In this document: positions 1 to 11,243 of the stretch, piece after piece
Layout: each line of letters opens with the position of its first letter
Position numbering within the stretch: position 1 is the stretch's first letter
Source: Bradyrhizobium sp. AZCC 1610
GTDB lineage: Bacteria > Pseudomonadota > Alphaproteobacteria > Rhizobiales > Xanthobacteraceae
Length of the DNA: 64,000 nucleotides
NCBI RefSeq assembly: GCF_036924515.1
Contig: NZ_JAZHRR010000001.1
Span: forward strand, 5,923,001 to 5,987,000
Direction of reading: 5' to 3'
Position numbers and translations under genes: made by a program
Notes under the pieces: generated by a model
Told to the model about the DNA's origin: nothing
The model's input: the letters and a program-made list of their open reading frames with translations, nothing else
The model's database searches: none

Positions 1-249
1 AGGGTCCGCCAGCGCTTCGCGGAGGTCCGAGATCAAGCGCGCTTCGTCGCCCTCGGCGAACGACTGCACGTCCAGGCCAAATACCGAATTGAGCGCCAGC
101 AGCACCGGCACGGTCAGCGGCCGCTGATTGTTTTCCAATTGGTTGAGGTAGCTCAGGGAGATCCCGAGTTTGCCGGCAAGTGCTGCCTGCGTCAGGCGCT
201 GCTCCTCACGCAGTCTTTTCAACCGCACGCCCATGAAGGTCTTTTTCAT
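1..249 (-). CDS. ScfR/PccR-like XRE-family regulator of propionate genes (partial, 3' end off the left edge)
   Basis: The first 83 residues are visible on the minus strand, starting at the ATG at 249. They form a lambda-repressor type helix-turn-helix: RLKRLREEQRLTQAALAGKL, then SLSYLNQLENNQRP as the recognition part. This N-terminus followed by a longer C-terminal part matches the short-chain fatty acyl-CoA regulator family (PccR of Rhodobacter, RamB of corynebacteria), which binds TTTGCAAA-like sites and controls propionyl-CoA assimilation. It is divergent from the prp operon, and such half-sites lie between the two genes, so autoregulation plus control of prp is the natural reading. The C-terminal ligand domain is outside the window, so the subfamily is an inference. 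Confidence 0.8.
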   Translation of the reverse strand, partial: MKKTFMGVRLKRLREEQRLTQAALAGKLGISLSYLNQLENNQRPLTVPVLLALNSVFGLDVQSFAEGDEARLISDLREALADP

Positions 250-258
250 TGCGTCACC

Positions 259-348
259 TTCGCAAACTTTGCAAATCAATCGGCTTTTCTTCGCAAGACT
301 ATGCTTTTTCAGCCATTTCGATGGTGCACGTTTGTAGATATTGCGAAG
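259..348. promoter_or_regulatory. Cluster of TTTGCAAA-like half-sites, probable ScfR operator region
   Basis: TTCGCAAA at 259-266 is followed after one base by TTTGCAAA at 268-275. TTCGCAAG lies at 290-297 and TTGCGAAG at 341-348. The first two sit just upstream of the regulator start codon at 249 and the last just upstream of the thioesterase start at 384. PccR/RamB regulators are known to use TTTGCAAA-type repeats; assignment to this regulator is inferred from position and motif. Confidence 0.6.
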
Positions 349-383
349 TCGTGAGGGAATAACAAGTCGTCCAGAGCAGGAAA

Positions 384-815
384 ATGCATTCAGCGGCGTC
401 GCCAAACCTTCCTCCCGACGAAACCCGGTTCGTGGAGATGGTGTTTCCGGAGCAGGCCAATCACTACGGCACGCTGTTCGGCGGCCACGCCCTGAGCCTG
501 ATGGGCAAGGCGGCTTTCGTTACAGCCGCGCGGCACGCGCGCCAGAGCGTCGTCATGGTGACCTCGGACAAGATCGAATTTCACGAGCCGATCCATGTCG
601 GCGAACTCGTCGAGCTGGTTGCCCAGGTCGTACGTGTCGGCCGCAGCTCCATGACGGTCGCGGTCGACATGATTCGCGAAGACCTGATCAGCGGCAGACG
701 GCAATCCGCGGTGCGCGGAACGTTCGAGATGGTCGCGGTGAACGAATTCGGCCGTCCGGTCCCGATCATGCAACCAGCCACGATCGATCCAATCCAGAAG
801 GAAGCTGCGTCTTGA
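384..815 (+). CDS. Acyl-CoA thioesterase, hotdog fold (YciA/ACOT type)
   Basis: 143 residues with the single-hotdog signature [20 protein letters not shown] near the N-terminus (about residues 25-44) and a second conserved strand around SSMTVAVDM. Proteins of this type hydrolyse acyl-CoA thioesters in the cytoplasm. It is the first gene of the prp operon, and its TGA overlaps the TTG start of prpD. A thioesterase here would fit release of free CoA when propionyl-CoA or methylcitrate intermediates pile up. Substrate specificity cannot be read from the sequence. Confidence 0.85.
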   Translation: MHSAASPNLPPDETRFVEMVFPEQANHYGTLFGGHALSLMGKAAFVTAARHARQSVVMVTSDKIEFHEPIHVGELVELVAQVVRVGRSSMTVAVDMIREDLISGRRQSAVRGTFEMVAVNEFGRPVPIMQPATIDPIQKEAAS

Positions 816-2365
816 AACAGCATAGCGTTCGTACGTTCAAATCGGCCGATCAACTCCCGCGCGCGAGCCAACTGGCCTGGAAGATCGCCGAGGTGGCCGC
901 CGACACAGTCGCGGTCGAGAGCAATGTGGTGGAGATGCTGGGCAACCGCATCATCGATAACGCCGCCGTCGCTGCAGCCTCAGTGGCGCGGCGCCCCGTT
1001 GTTAGCGCGCGAACGCAAGCCGAGGCGCATCCGTTCCAGCCGGGAGCCACCGTGTTCGGGCTGGCGCGGTCGCAGCTGATTTCGCCGGAATGGGCCGCTT
1101 GGGCCAACGGCGTTGCCGTCCGCGAACTCGATTTCCACGACACGTTCCTGGCGGCGGATTATTCGCATCCCGGCGACAACATTCCGCCGGTGCTGGCTGT
1201 CGCCCAGCACTGCGGACTGACGGGCGCAGACCTCGTGCGCGGACTGGCCGCCGCTTACGAAATTCAGGTCGATCTCGTGATCGGCATCTGCCTGCACGAG
1301 CACAAGATCGATCACATCGCCCATCTCGGCCCGTCCGCCGCCGCCGGGATCGGCGCGCTGCTCGGATTGCCTGCCGAGACGATCTATCAGGCCGTTCAGC
1401 AGGCGCTCCACGTCACCACGACCACGCGGCAATCGCGCAAGGGCGAGATATCGAGCTGGAAGGCCTATGCGCCGGCCTTCGCCGGCAAGATGGCGATTGA
1501 ATCCGTCGATCGCGTGATGCGCGGCGAAGGCGCGCCGTCACCCGCCTATGAGGGCGAAGACGGCTTCATCGCCTGGCTGCTCGGCGGTCCGGCTGCGGAA
1601 TACGCGGTGCCGCTGCCTGAGAAGGGCGAGCCCAAGCGCGCCATTCTCGACACCTACACCAAGGAGCACTCAGCCGAATATCAGAGCCAGGCGCTGATCG
1701 ACCTGGCGCGCCGGCTGGGACCGAAGATCGGCGATCTCTCGAAGATCGAAAGCATCGTCATCCACACCAGCCATCACACCCACTACGTGATCGGCACCGG
1801 CGCCAACGACCCGCAAAAGATGGATCCGAAGGCGAGCCGCGAAACGCTCGACCATTCGATCATGTACATTTTCGCGGTCGCACTCGAAGACGGCGGCTGG
1901 CATCACGAACGGTCCTATGCCCCGGAGCGCGCGGGCCGCGAAGCGACGGTCGCGCTGTGGCGCAAGATCTCGACGGTCGAAGACCCCTCATGGACCCGCC
2001 GCTACCACAGCCACGATCCGAGGGAAAAAGCGTTCGGCGGCCGCGTCATCGTGAAGCTGAAGGACGGCTCCGTCATCAGCGACGAAATTGCGCTGGCGGA
2101 TGCACATCCGCTGGGCGCCCGCCCGTTCAAGCGGCCGGACTACATCCTGAAATTCCGCAACCTGGTGGAAGGTGTGATCACCACAACCGAGCAGGATCGC
2201 TTCATCGCAACGGTGGAAAGATTGGTCTCGCTGAAGGCGAACGAGCTGACCGAACTCACCTTCACGGTCGATCCAAAATTCCTCGGCGCGACATCGACGT
2301 ACGGCATCTTCGACTGGCGCGACACTGCTCCGGTTGCAATCCAGCGCGCCGCCGGCAATCGATAA
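812..2365 (+). CDS. prpD: 2-methylcitrate dehydratase, MmgE/PrpD family
   Basis: 517 residues of the MmgE/PrpD fold, dehydrating 2-methylcitrate in propionate breakdown. Typical stretches are [14 protein letters not shown] (about residues 122-135), [19 protein letters not shown] and the C-terminal FRNLVEGVI segment. The chosen start is the TTG at 812, which overlaps the stop of the preceding gene and has GAAGGA about 9 bases upstream. The frame stays open back to 341, but an upstream start would put the gene across the thioesterase, and the extra residues look nothing like PrpD. It is followed after 11 bases by prpC. Confidence 0.92.
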   Translation: MKQHSVRTFKSADQLPRASQLAWKIAEVAADTVAVESNVVEMLGNRIIDNAAVAAASVARRPVVSARTQAEAHPFQPGATVFGLARSQLISPEWAAWANGVAVRELDFHDTFLAADYSHPGDNIPPVLAVAQHCGLTGADLVRGLAAAYEIQVDLVIGICLHEHKIDHIAHLGPSAAAGIGALLGLPAETIYQAVQQALHVTTTTRQSRKGEISSWKAYAPAFAGKMAIESVDRVMRGEGAPSPAYEGEDGFIAWLLGGPAAEYAVPLPEKGEPKRAILDTYTKEHSAEYQSQALIDLARRLGPKIGDLSKIESIVIHTSHHTHYVIGTGANDPQKMDPKASRETLDHSIMYIFAVALEDGGWHHERSYAPERAGREATVALWRKISTVEDPSWTRRYHSHDPREKAFGGRVIVKLKDGSVISDEIALADAHPLGARPFKRPDYILKFRNLVEGVITTTEQDRFIATVERLVSLKANELTELTFTVDPKFLGATSTYGIFDWRDTAPVAIQRAAGNR

Positions 2366-2376
2366 GGGAGATTGAG

Positions 2377-3549
2377 ATGACGGACATCAAGCCTCCGCCT
2401 AAGAAATCGGTCGCGCTATCAGGCGTGATCGCTGGCGACACCGCGCTGTGCACGGTCGGCCGCACCGGAAACGACCTGCATTATCGCGGCTACGACATTC
2501 TCGATGTCGCGGAAAGCTGCGAATTCGAGGAGATCGCGCATCTTCTCGTTCACGGCAGCCTGCCTGCTTTGTCGGAGCTCAGAAACTACAAGGCCAAGCT
2601 GAAGGCGCTGCGCGGGTTGCCGCTCGCTGTGTTGCAGACCCTGGAATTGCTGCCCGCCGCCGCGCATCCGATGGATGTCTTAAGAAGCGGCGTCTCCGCG
2701 CTCGGCTGCATCCTCCCCGAGGCCCATGATCACAACCAGCCCGGCGCCCGCGACATTGCCGACCGGCTGATGGCCTCGCTTGGATCGATGCTGCTCTACT
2801 GGCACCACTACGCCCACCACGGCCGCCGGATCGACGTCGAAACCGACGACGATTCGATCGGCTCGCACTTCCTGCATTTGCTCCATGGTAAAAAGCCGCC
2901 GCCATCGCACGAGCGCGCGATGCATACCTCGCTGATCCTCTACGCCGAGCACGAGTACAACGCCTCGACGTTCACGGCGCGCTCGATCGCGGGCACCGGG
3001 TCGGACCTCTATTCCGCGATCACAGGCGCGATCGGCGCGCTGCGCGGGCCGAAACATGGCGGCGCCAACGAGATCGCCTTCGAAGTACAGAAGCGCTACG
3101 GCGATACGGAAGAAGCGGAGGCCGATATCCGCCGGCGCGTCGCGGCCAGGGAAGTCGTGATCGGCTTCGGTCATCCGGTCTACACGATTGCCGACCCACG
3201 CAACAAGGTGATCAAGGAAGTCGCGCGCCGTCTCGGCATTGAAAGCGAGAACACCCGCATGTTCGAAATAGCCGACCGGATCGAGGCGGTGATGGCGGAC
3301 GCCAAGAAGATGTTCGCCAATCTCGACTGGTTCAGCGCGGTCTCCTACCACGCGATGGGCGTGCCGACCGCGATGTTCACGCCGCTGTTCGTGATTTCCC
3401 GGACGTCGGGATGGGCGGCGCATGTGATGGAACAGCGCATCAACAACAAGATCATTCGCCCGGCCGCGAATTATATCGGCCCGGAGAACCTGAAGTTCGT
3501 GCCGCTGCATGAGCGAGGCAAAGCCGCCATCGCCCCACGCGCCGCATAA
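2377..3549 (+). CDS. prpC: 2-methylcitrate synthase
   Basis: 390 residues of the citrate synthase fold. The catalytic regions are GPKHGGANE (about 222-230), [13 protein letters not shown] (about 263-275) and [13 protein letters not shown] near residue 340. Together with prpD and prpB this marks it as the propionyl-CoA plus oxaloacetate condensing enzyme rather than TCA-cycle citrate synthase. The start ATG at 2377 is preceded by GGGAG. The 3' end lies 10 bases before the preferred prpB start. Confidence 0.92.
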   Translation: MTDIKPPPKKSVALSGVIAGDTALCTVGRTGNDLHYRGYDILDVAESCEFEEIAHLLVHGSLPALSELRNYKAKLKALRGLPLAVLQTLELLPAAAHPMDVLRSGVSALGCILPEAHDHNQPGARDIADRLMASLGSMLLYWHHYAHHGRRIDVETDDDSIGSHFLHLLHGKKPPPSHERAMHTSLILYAEHEYNASTFTARSIAGTGSDLYSAITGAIGALRGPKHGGANEIAFEVQKRYGDTEEAEADIRRRVAAREVVIGFGHPVYTIADPRNKVIKEVARRLGIESENTRMFEIADRIEAVMADAKKMFANLDWFSAVSYHAMGVPTAMFTPLFVISRTSGWAAHVMEQRINNKIIRPAANYIGPENLKFVPLHERGKAAIAPRAA

Positions 3550-3559
3550 GGATGCAACA

Positions 3560-4480
3560 ATGGTATATCTCCTGGGTGTTGATCTCGCCGACAAGCCGGC
3601 CGGGGCCCGCTTCCGCGACCTCCTGGGCACGCCAGGCATTCTCCAGATGCCGGGCACGCACAACGGAATGGCCGCGCTGCAGGCCCGCGACGCCGGCTTC
3701 TCCGCGCTTTATTTGTCGGGCGCGGCGATGACAGCTTCGATGGGCCTGCCCGATCTCGGCATCATCACCATCGAGGAAGCCGCCTTCTTCATCCGCCAGG
3801 TAGCGCGCGCTAGCGGCCTGCCGGTGCTGGTCGATGGCGACACCGGCTATGGCGAAGCGCTCAATGTCATGAACATGGTGCGCGCCTTCGAGGATGCAGG
3901 TGCTGCGGCCGTTCATATCGAGGACCAACTGCTTCCGAAAAAATGCGGTCATCTCAACGACAAAAGGCTGGCGGATGGGCGCGACATGGCGGCCAAGATC
4001 GCCGCCGCCGCAAAGGCGCGGCGTCATCTCTATCTGATCGCGAGAACCGATGCTGCGGCGAGCGAAGGCATGGACGGCGCGGCGGCCCGCGCCAAGCTCT
4101 ATCTGGAAGCGGGAGCGGAGGCGATATTTCCCGAAGCGATGATTTCGCGCGAGATGTTCCAGGAATTCGCCAGTCGCGTTCCCGGTGTTCCGCTGCTCGC
4201 GAACATGACGGAGTTCGGCAAGACGCCGTTCTTCACCGCGTCCGAGTTCGAGGCGATGGGCTATCGGATGGTGATCTGGCCGGTGTCGTCGCTTCGCGTC
4301 GCCAACAAGGCCCAGCAGGATCTGTTCGCCGCCCTCAAACGCGACGGCAGCACCTGCAAGATGCTCGACCAGATGCAGACGCGCGCTGAGCTCTACGCAA
4401 CGATCGGGCTGCACGATTACGAGGCGCTCGACGCCTCCATCGTCAGAACCATCGTCCCCGCAGGCACGCCGCAGAGGTGA
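3560..4480 (+). CDS. prpB: Methylisocitrate lyase
   Basis: 306 residues of the isocitrate lyase/PEP mutase TIM barrel. The active-site loop is intact as PKKCGHL with the catalytic cysteine near residue 129, and LVDGDTGYG carries the metal-binding aspartates. It cleaves 2-methylisocitrate to pyruvate and succinate, completing the pathway begun by prpC and prpD. I prefer the ATG at 3560 because AAGGA sits 8 bases upstream. An in-frame ATG at 3509 would overlap prpC by 41 bases and add 17 residues not typical of the family. Confidence 0.9.
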   Translation: MVYLLGVDLADKPAGARFRDLLGTPGILQMPGTHNGMAALQARDAGFSALYLSGAAMTASMGLPDLGIITIEEAAFFIRQVARASGLPVLVDGDTGYGEALNVMNMVRAFEDAGAAAVHIEDQLLPKKCGHLNDKRLADGRDMAAKIAAAAKARRHLYLIARTDAAASEGMDGAAARAKLYLEAGAEAIFPEAMISREMFQEFASRVPGVPLLANMTEFGKTPFFTASEFEAMGYRMVIWPVSSLRVANKAQQDLFAALKRDGSTCKMLDQMQTRAELYATIGLHDYEALDASIVRTIVPAGTPQR

Positions 4481-4597
4481 ATTATGTCGCTATCGCGCTT
4501 CGATCGAAATGGAATACAACGAATGGTGATGACAGAGAGCACCAACGCGGGATTACCAGATCTCATATTGACTGAGATCGCCGTTGACCTTAACTGA

Positions 4598-4803
4598 ACC
4601 GGTCGTGGTTCTTCGGGCTCGTTCGGCCCGAAGCTAAGAGGGAAGCCGGTGCGGCCGAAAAAGCCAAAGCCGGAGCTGCCCCCGCAACTGTAAGCGGCGA
4701 GCCGCTGTCCAACAACGTCACTGAGACCTTGCGTGGTTTCGGGAAGGCCGGACAGCAGCACTGACCCGCGAGCCAGGAGACCTGCCTCGACAACATACAC
4801 GTC
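4598..4803 (+). promoter_or_regulatory. Cobalamin (AdoCbl) riboswitch
   Basis: The conserved landmarks of the B12 riboswitch appear in order: GGGAAGCCGGTG near 4639, CCCCCGCAACTGTAA near 4679, and the B12 box AGCCAGGAGACCTGCC at 4771-4786. It lies about 110 bases upstream of metE on the same strand. B12-bound riboswitches commonly shut off the B12-independent methionine synthase when cobalamin allows MetH to work. Confidence 0.95.
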
Positions 4804-4888
4804 CTCGGGCGGGGTGTCCCGGTGGTGCGGTTGCGATTCCGCGCGCGCTGCCGTACGTGGAATCCAGACGTGTCACTTCGGCCTTTGC

Positions 4889-4903
4889 CCCCAACTTTTG
4901 GGG
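4889..4903 (+). promoter_or_regulatory. Short hairpin occluding the metE ribosome binding site
   Basis: CCCCAA (4889-4894), a three-base loop, and TTGGGG (4898-4903) form a perfect hairpin 7 bases before the metE ATG. The right arm is the only G-rich, Shine-Dalgarno-like stretch before the start codon. It could be the expression platform through which the riboswitch controls translation, but alternative pairing with the aptamer has not been modelled. Confidence 0.5.
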
Positions 4904-4910
4904 TTAAGCC

Positions 4911-7271
4911 ATGTCTCTTTCTTCTACGATCTCCACTTCCTCGCTTCCTGTTGCCTCCCTCGGCACGCCACGGATCGGCCCGCGCCGCGAGCTGAAATTC
5001 GCGCTGGAAAGTTTCTGGTCGGGCGCTTCGGACGAAAAAGCCCTGGTCGAAGCCGGCGCCGGTCTTCGCGCGGCCAACTGGGCGCGCCAGAAGAAACTCG
5101 GCGTCAGTGTGATCCCATCGAACGATTTTTCGTTCTACGACCAGATGCTCGACACATCAGTGATGGTCGGTGCGATTCCGGAAATCTATCGATGGAACGG
5201 CGGCCCGGTCCCGCTCGCAACTTACTTCGCGATGGCCCGCGGTGCACAAGGCAAAACGCATGAGGCGAGTTGCGGGCATGCCCATCACGGGCACGACGCC
5301 GCGCACGGCGTGCCGGCGCTTGAGATGACAAAATGGTTCGACACCAACTACCACTACATGGTGCCGGAACTGACGAAGGATCAGCAGTTCACCCTGGCCT
5401 CGCGCAAGCCGATCGAGGAATACGAGGAGGCCAAGGCGCTGGGCTATCAGACCCGCCCCGTGCTGGTCGGGCCGGTCACGTTTCTCAAACTCGCCAAGAG
5501 CAAGGAGGCCGGTTTCAATCCGCTGTCGCTGCTCGACCGGTTGTTGCCGGTCTACATCGAGGTGCTGCGCGAACTGGCCTACCGCGGCGCCGAATGGGTG
5601 CAGATCGACGAGCCATGTCTTGTGCTCGACCTCGATATTGTCGGGCAGCAGGCGCTGCGTTACGCCTACACAGAGATCGCCAACGCGGTGCCGCAGCTCA
5701 AGATCATGCTGGCAACCTATTTCGGCGGACTGGGCGTTAACCGCGATACCGCGCTGGCGCTGCCCGTCGCCGGCCTGCATCTCGACCTGGTGCGCGCGCC
5801 TGATCAGATCGACGACCTCGTCAATTTTCCAAAAGACCGCGTGCTGTCGCTCGGAATCATCGACGGCCGGAACATCTGGCGCGCGGATTTGAGCCGGATC
5901 CTCGACCGGCTCGAACCCGTGATCGCGAAACTCGGCAAGGATCGCGTGCAGATCGCGCCCTCCTGCTCGCTGTTGCATGTCCCGATCGATCTGGCGCTGG
6001 AAACAGGGCTCGATTCCGAAATCATAAGCTGGCTGGCGTTCTCGGTGCAGAAGCTCGAGGAGCTGACCACGCTCGGGACGGCACTCGCCGGTGGGCGCGG
6101 CAGCGTCGAAGCTGCCCTGCGTGTCTCGGACGAGGCGGCCACCGCGCGCAAGGCCTCGCCGCGAATTCACGATGCGAAGGTCGCGGCGCGCATCGCCGGC
6201 ATCGACGACGCCATGCGTCGCCGCGCCAGCGCATTCGCCGAGCGCGCCGGCGTTCAGCACCAGCGCTTCAACCTTCCCGCCTTCCCGACCACGACCATCG
6301 GCTCGTTTCCGCAGACGGCCGAAGTCAGGAAAGCCCGGGCCGCGCACGCCAGCGGAGCCCTGACGGATGAAGTCTACAAGATCTATTTGCAGGACCAGAC
6401 GGCCCGCGCGGTGCAGTGGCAGGAAACCATTGGTCTCGACGTGCTCGTGCATGGCGAGTTCGAGCGCAACGACATGGTGCAGTATTTCGGCGAACAGCTC
6501 GCGGGCTTCGCCTTCACCACCCACGGCTGGGTGCAATCCTACGGATCGCGCTACGTTCGCCCGCCGGTGCTGTTCGGCGACGTCTCGCGCCCGCGGCCGA
6601 TGACGGTCGAGTGGTGGCAATACGCCCAGTCGCTGACGAAAAAGCCGATGAAGGCGATGCTGACCGGCCCTGTCACCATCCTGAACTGGTCGTTCGTCCG
6701 CGACGACATTGCCCGCAGCGAGGCCTGCCAGCAGATCGCGCTCGCGATCCGCGACGAGGTCGCCGATCTCGAGGCCGCCGGCGCCGGCATGATCCAGATC
6801 GACGAGGCGGCGCTGCGGGAGGGTCTGCCGCTGCGCAAATCCGACTGGAAGGCCTATCTGGACTGGGCCGTCGACGCCTTCCGCCTCTGCTCGTCCGGCG
6901 TGCGCGACGAAACCCAGATCCACACCCACATGTGCTACTCGGAGTTCAACGACATCATTGGCGCGATCGGTGCGATGGACGCCGACGTGATCTCGATCGA
7001 GACCTCGCGCTCGAAGATGGAGTTGCTCGACGCGTTCAGGGACTATCGCTATCCGAACGAAATCGGCCCCGGCGTCTACGACATCCATTCGCCGCGCGTC
7101 CCCGAGATCGGAGAGATGACCGGCCTGCTCAGGCTGGCACGAGAGCGGCTTGCCGACGCCCAGATCTGGATCAATCCGGATTGCGGATTGAAGACCCGCA
7201 AATGGGAAGAGGTGCGACCCGCGCTCGTCAACATGGTCGCGGCGGCTCGCGAATTGCGGGCATCCGCCTAG
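4911..7271 (+). CDS. metE: Cobalamin-independent methionine synthase
   Basis: 786 residues, normal for MetE. It transfers the methyl group of 5-methyl-THF-triglutamate to homocysteine in the cytoplasm. The C-terminal zinc site is complete: H673 and C675 in [10 protein letters not shown], the glutamate of ISIETSRS near 697, and C758 in [12 protein letters not shown]. Between the usual FAMARG and the conserved [15 protein letters not shown] there is an extra histidine-rich loop, [13 protein letters not shown], at about residues 121-133. Expression is under the upstream B12 riboswitch. Confidence 0.96.
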   Translation: MSLSSTISTSSLPVASLGTPRIGPRRELKFALESFWSGASDEKALVEAGAGLRAANWARQKKLGVSVIPSNDFSFYDQMLDTSVMVGAIPEIYRWNGGPVPLATYFAMARGAQGKTHEASCGHAHHGHDAAHGVPALEMTKWFDTNYHYMVPELTKDQQFTLASRKPIEEYEEAKALGYQTRPVLVGPVTFLKLAKSKEAGFNPLSLLDRLLPVYIEVLRELAYRGAEWVQIDEPCLVLDLDIVGQQALRYAYTEIANAVPQLKIMLATYFGGLGVNRDTALALPVAGLHLDLVRAPDQIDDLVNFPKDRVLSLGIIDGRNIWRADLSRILDRLEPVIAKLGKDRVQIAPSCSLLHVPIDLALETGLDSEIISWLAFSVQKLEELTTLGTALAGGRGSVEAALRVSDEAATARKASPRIHDAKVAARIAGIDDAMRRRASAFAERAGVQHQRFNLPAFPTTTIGSFPQTAEVRKARAAHASGALTDEVYKIYLQDQTARAVQWQETIGLDVLVHGEFERNDMVQYFGEQLAGFAFTTHGWVQSYGSRYVRPPVLFGDVSRPRPMTVEWWQYAQSLTKKPMKAMLTGPVTILNWSFVRDDIARSEACQQIALAIRDEVADLEAAGAGMIQIDEAALREGLPLRKSDWKAYLDWAVDAFRLCSSGVRDETQIHTHMCYSEFNDIIGAIGAMDADVISIETSRSKMELLDAFRDYRYPNEIGPGVYDIHSPRVPEIGEMTGLLRLARERLADAQIWINPDCGLKTRKWEEVRPALVNMVAAARELRASA

Positions 7272-7324
7272 CGCAAGACGGACCTCTTCTCTAGTCTTGC
7301 TGCAGATGATCGAAGGAGACTGCG

Positions 7325-7522
7325 ATGCGCTTCTGGATTCAATGCACGAGGTTCGAGACGGGGCAACCCATCCACATCAATATCGCGCTCGTCGGCAGCA
7401 TGTCGCGCGACGGCGAGCGCACCGTGCTCGCCTTCGTTGGCGGCGACGGGGAGACGATCGAAGTGGTAGAGACGCCGGAGCATATCCTGGCCGTGCATCT
7501 CGGCGCCCCGGCGAAGGCATAG
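7325..7522 (+). CDS. Small conserved-looking protein of unknown function
   Basis: 65 residues downstream of metE, with a strong GAAGGAG ribosome binding site 6 bases before the ATG. The sequence is beta-rich, with polar start RFWIQCTRF and a segment GDGETIEVVETPEHILAV. It resembles small single-domain proteins with a FlbD-like or beta-barrel shape, but I do not recognise a family. It is probably co-transcribed with metE, since only about 50 bases separate them. No function is proposed. Confidence 0.6.
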   Translation: MRFWIQCTRFETGQPIHINIALVGSMSRDGERTVLAFVGGDGETIEVVETPEHILAVHLGAPAKA

Positions 7523-7543
7523 CTCACCTCGTGGCGGCAACCA

Positions 7544-7656
7544 CGTCATTGCGAGTGAAGCGACTTGTCCGCCATAGCTCAACGAGCGAAGGCGGAAGCA
7601 ATCTATCCCCGCGCTGCGAGATGGATTGCTTCGTCGCTCCGCTCCTCGCAATGACG
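7544..7656. repeat. Palindromic repeat, family R1, copy a
   Basis: The element starts with CGTCATTGCGAG and ends with its reverse complement CTCGCAATGACG. The inner parts, AAGCAATC and GATTGCTTCG, are also complementary. It fills the gap between the convergent genes ending at 7522 and 7677. A second copy is at 22769-22849. Confidence 0.85.
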
Positions 7657-7676
7657 GTGGGAACGCAGCGAGCTCC

Positions 7677-8867
7677 TCAATTCCCTGTCTGCAGCTCGCC
7701 AAACCGCTCCCACGTCTTGCCGTTGAATCGCATGAACTGCATTTGGTCGACCGGCACGTGATCGGTCGGTGAGGTATTGACCTTGATGCCCGGCAGCAGC
7801 ATCGGCAGTCCCAAGTCCTTGATCGAATAGGCCTGCTTTAAAATGTTCTCGGTCGACAGATCGTTGCCGCAGGCCTTCAGCACCGCTTCCAGCACCATCG
7901 CGCTGTTATAGGCGTTGACGTAGTTAGTGTCGTGCTGATCGCCGTCGGGAACGTATTTGGTCATGAATTCGCGCCAGCCTTTGACGCCGGGATCGTCCTT
8001 CCAGGCGGGATCGTCGGGATCCTTGACGTAGGCGGTGGACAGAATGCCGGTGCCGGCCTCCACACCGGCTGGCTCCATCACGGTGGAAATCCACACCGCC
8101 ACGTTGGAGAGGAACGTCATCGGCCGCCAGCCGATCTCGAACGCCTTGCGGATCGACTGCGCGGCGAATTTTGGCGTTGCCGCGATCACGAACACGTCGG
8201 CGCCGGACGCTTTCAGCTTCACGATCTGGGAGTCGATGGTCGGATCGGAGATTTCGTAGGTCGCTCCCGTCACTGCCGAATCGTATTTGTCGCCGAGCAC
8301 GTCCTTCAACCCTGCGAGATAGTCGCGGCCGTAATCGTCGTTCTGCGAAATCACCGCAAATTTTGCGTTCGGGTTCTTTGCCAACGTATGGCGCGCATAG
8401 AGCCGGGCCTCGTAGCGGAACGGCGCCTGCACGCCGACGGTGGCTTGCGGAAATTGCGCGATGTCGGCAAATTTCGAGGCGCCGGAGGCCAGGAACAGTT
8501 GTGGGACATTCTTGCTCTGGAGATATTTCGCGATCGCGGTGTTGTGCGCGGTGCCGATCGAGGAGAAGATCAGCGCGACCTCGTCGCTTTCGACCAGCCG
8601 CCTCGTCTGTTCCACCGTTTTCGGCGGCGCGTAGCTGTCGTCGAGCGAGATCAGATTGACCTTACGGCCATTGATGCCGCCGCGCTCATTGACCATCTTG
8701 AAATAGCCGACCTCGCCCTTGCCGAGCGCGCCGAACGCCGACACCGGCCCGCTATAGGGCATGGTCTGGCCGATCTTGATTTCGGTTGCGGTGACGCCGC
8801 GCATTTCGGCGGCAGATGCGGGAAGCGCCAGGAACACCAGCGCACCAAATCCTGCGAGCAAACGCAT
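7677..8867 (-). CDS. ABC transporter periplasmic binding protein, branched-chain amino-acid (LivJ/LivK) type
   Basis: 396 residues. The start at 8867 gives a clear Sec signal, RLLAGFGALVFLALPASA-AE, followed by the family opening VTATEIKIGQTMPYSGP. Further LivK-like blocks are GGINGRKVNLISLDDSY and VFVIAATPKFAAQSIRK. It should deliver a small amide, amino acid or aromatic ligand to a membrane permease pair, but no permease or ATPase gene is adjacent, so this is an orphan binding protein. The open frame continues upstream to 9002, but that would destroy the signal peptide. Confidence 0.88.
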   Translation of the reverse strand: MRLLAGFGALVFLALPASAAEMRGVTATEIKIGQTMPYSGPVSAFGALGKGEVGYFKMVNERGGINGRKVNLISLDDSYAPPKTVEQTRRLVESDEVALIFSSIGTAHNTAIAKYLQSKNVPQLFLASGASKFADIAQFPQATVGVQAPFRYEARLYARHTLAKNPNAKFAVISQNDDYGRDYLAGLKDVLGDKYDSAVTGATYEISDPTIDSQIVKLKASGADVFVIAATPKFAAQSIRKAFEIGWRPMTFLSNVAVWISTVMEPAGVEAGTGILSTAYVKDPDDPAWKDDPGVKGWREFMTKYVPDGDQHDTNYVNAYNSAMVLEAVLKACGNDLSTENILKQAYSIKDLGLPMLLPGIKVNTSPTDHVPVDQMQFMRFNGKTWERFGELQTGN

Positions 8868-9002
8868 CGGTTTCGCCTCCCATGTACGGGCGCTTGGGCC
8901 GATGGCTGCGACAGGCGCGGCTCGGCCGACGCTCTCTCTTGTGGCGCAAGCATGCCATGGCGTGCCGAACCACGCCATGGCTAACGATGACATCAGCGAC
9001 AT

Positions 9003-9036
9003 AAAAAAACGCGGCGTCTCTCCGCCGCGTTTTTTA
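9003..9036 (-). terminator. Rho-independent terminator of ftsH
   Basis: Seven-base-pair GC stem CGCGGCG/CGCCGCG (9010-9016 and 9023-9029) with a six-base loop, flanked by A7 and T7 tracts. It lies about 20 bases after the ftsH stop codon. The flanking tracts would allow function in both directions. Confidence 0.9.
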
Positions 9037-9054
9037 TTCAGATGCGATCCGCGC

Positions 9055-10977
<1,923 letters not shown>

Positions 10978-11243
10978 TGATCTTCCTTCGTGGTCGCGCG
11001 GATCGCGGCCCAATGTCCTTGGCAGTAACCCTAGAGTATTCCTTGGGTAGTGAGGCGAGAATCCCCGGTCCACTACACCCAATCTAGGTGGCGCCCGGGT
11101 CAATGCCAAGGGAACCATACGGGACTATTTAACGCATCTTAACGCGATACCCGGTCAAAAAATGACGCAAAATCCGAGGTTTTTCCGGGGTGGTTAAGGC
11201 TCTTCGTCCCGATATCACAGATATCTGGATATGGGGACGCTTC

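Noticed and set aside
341..811. In-frame extension of prpD upstream to 341
   Set aside because: It overlaps the thioesterase gene, and the extra residues are arginine-rich with no PrpD similarity; the TTG at 812 has a ribosome binding site.
5157..7088. 643-codon open frame antisense to metE
   Set aside because: Shadow frame caused by high G+C at codon third positions; the sense frame has all MetE catalytic residues.
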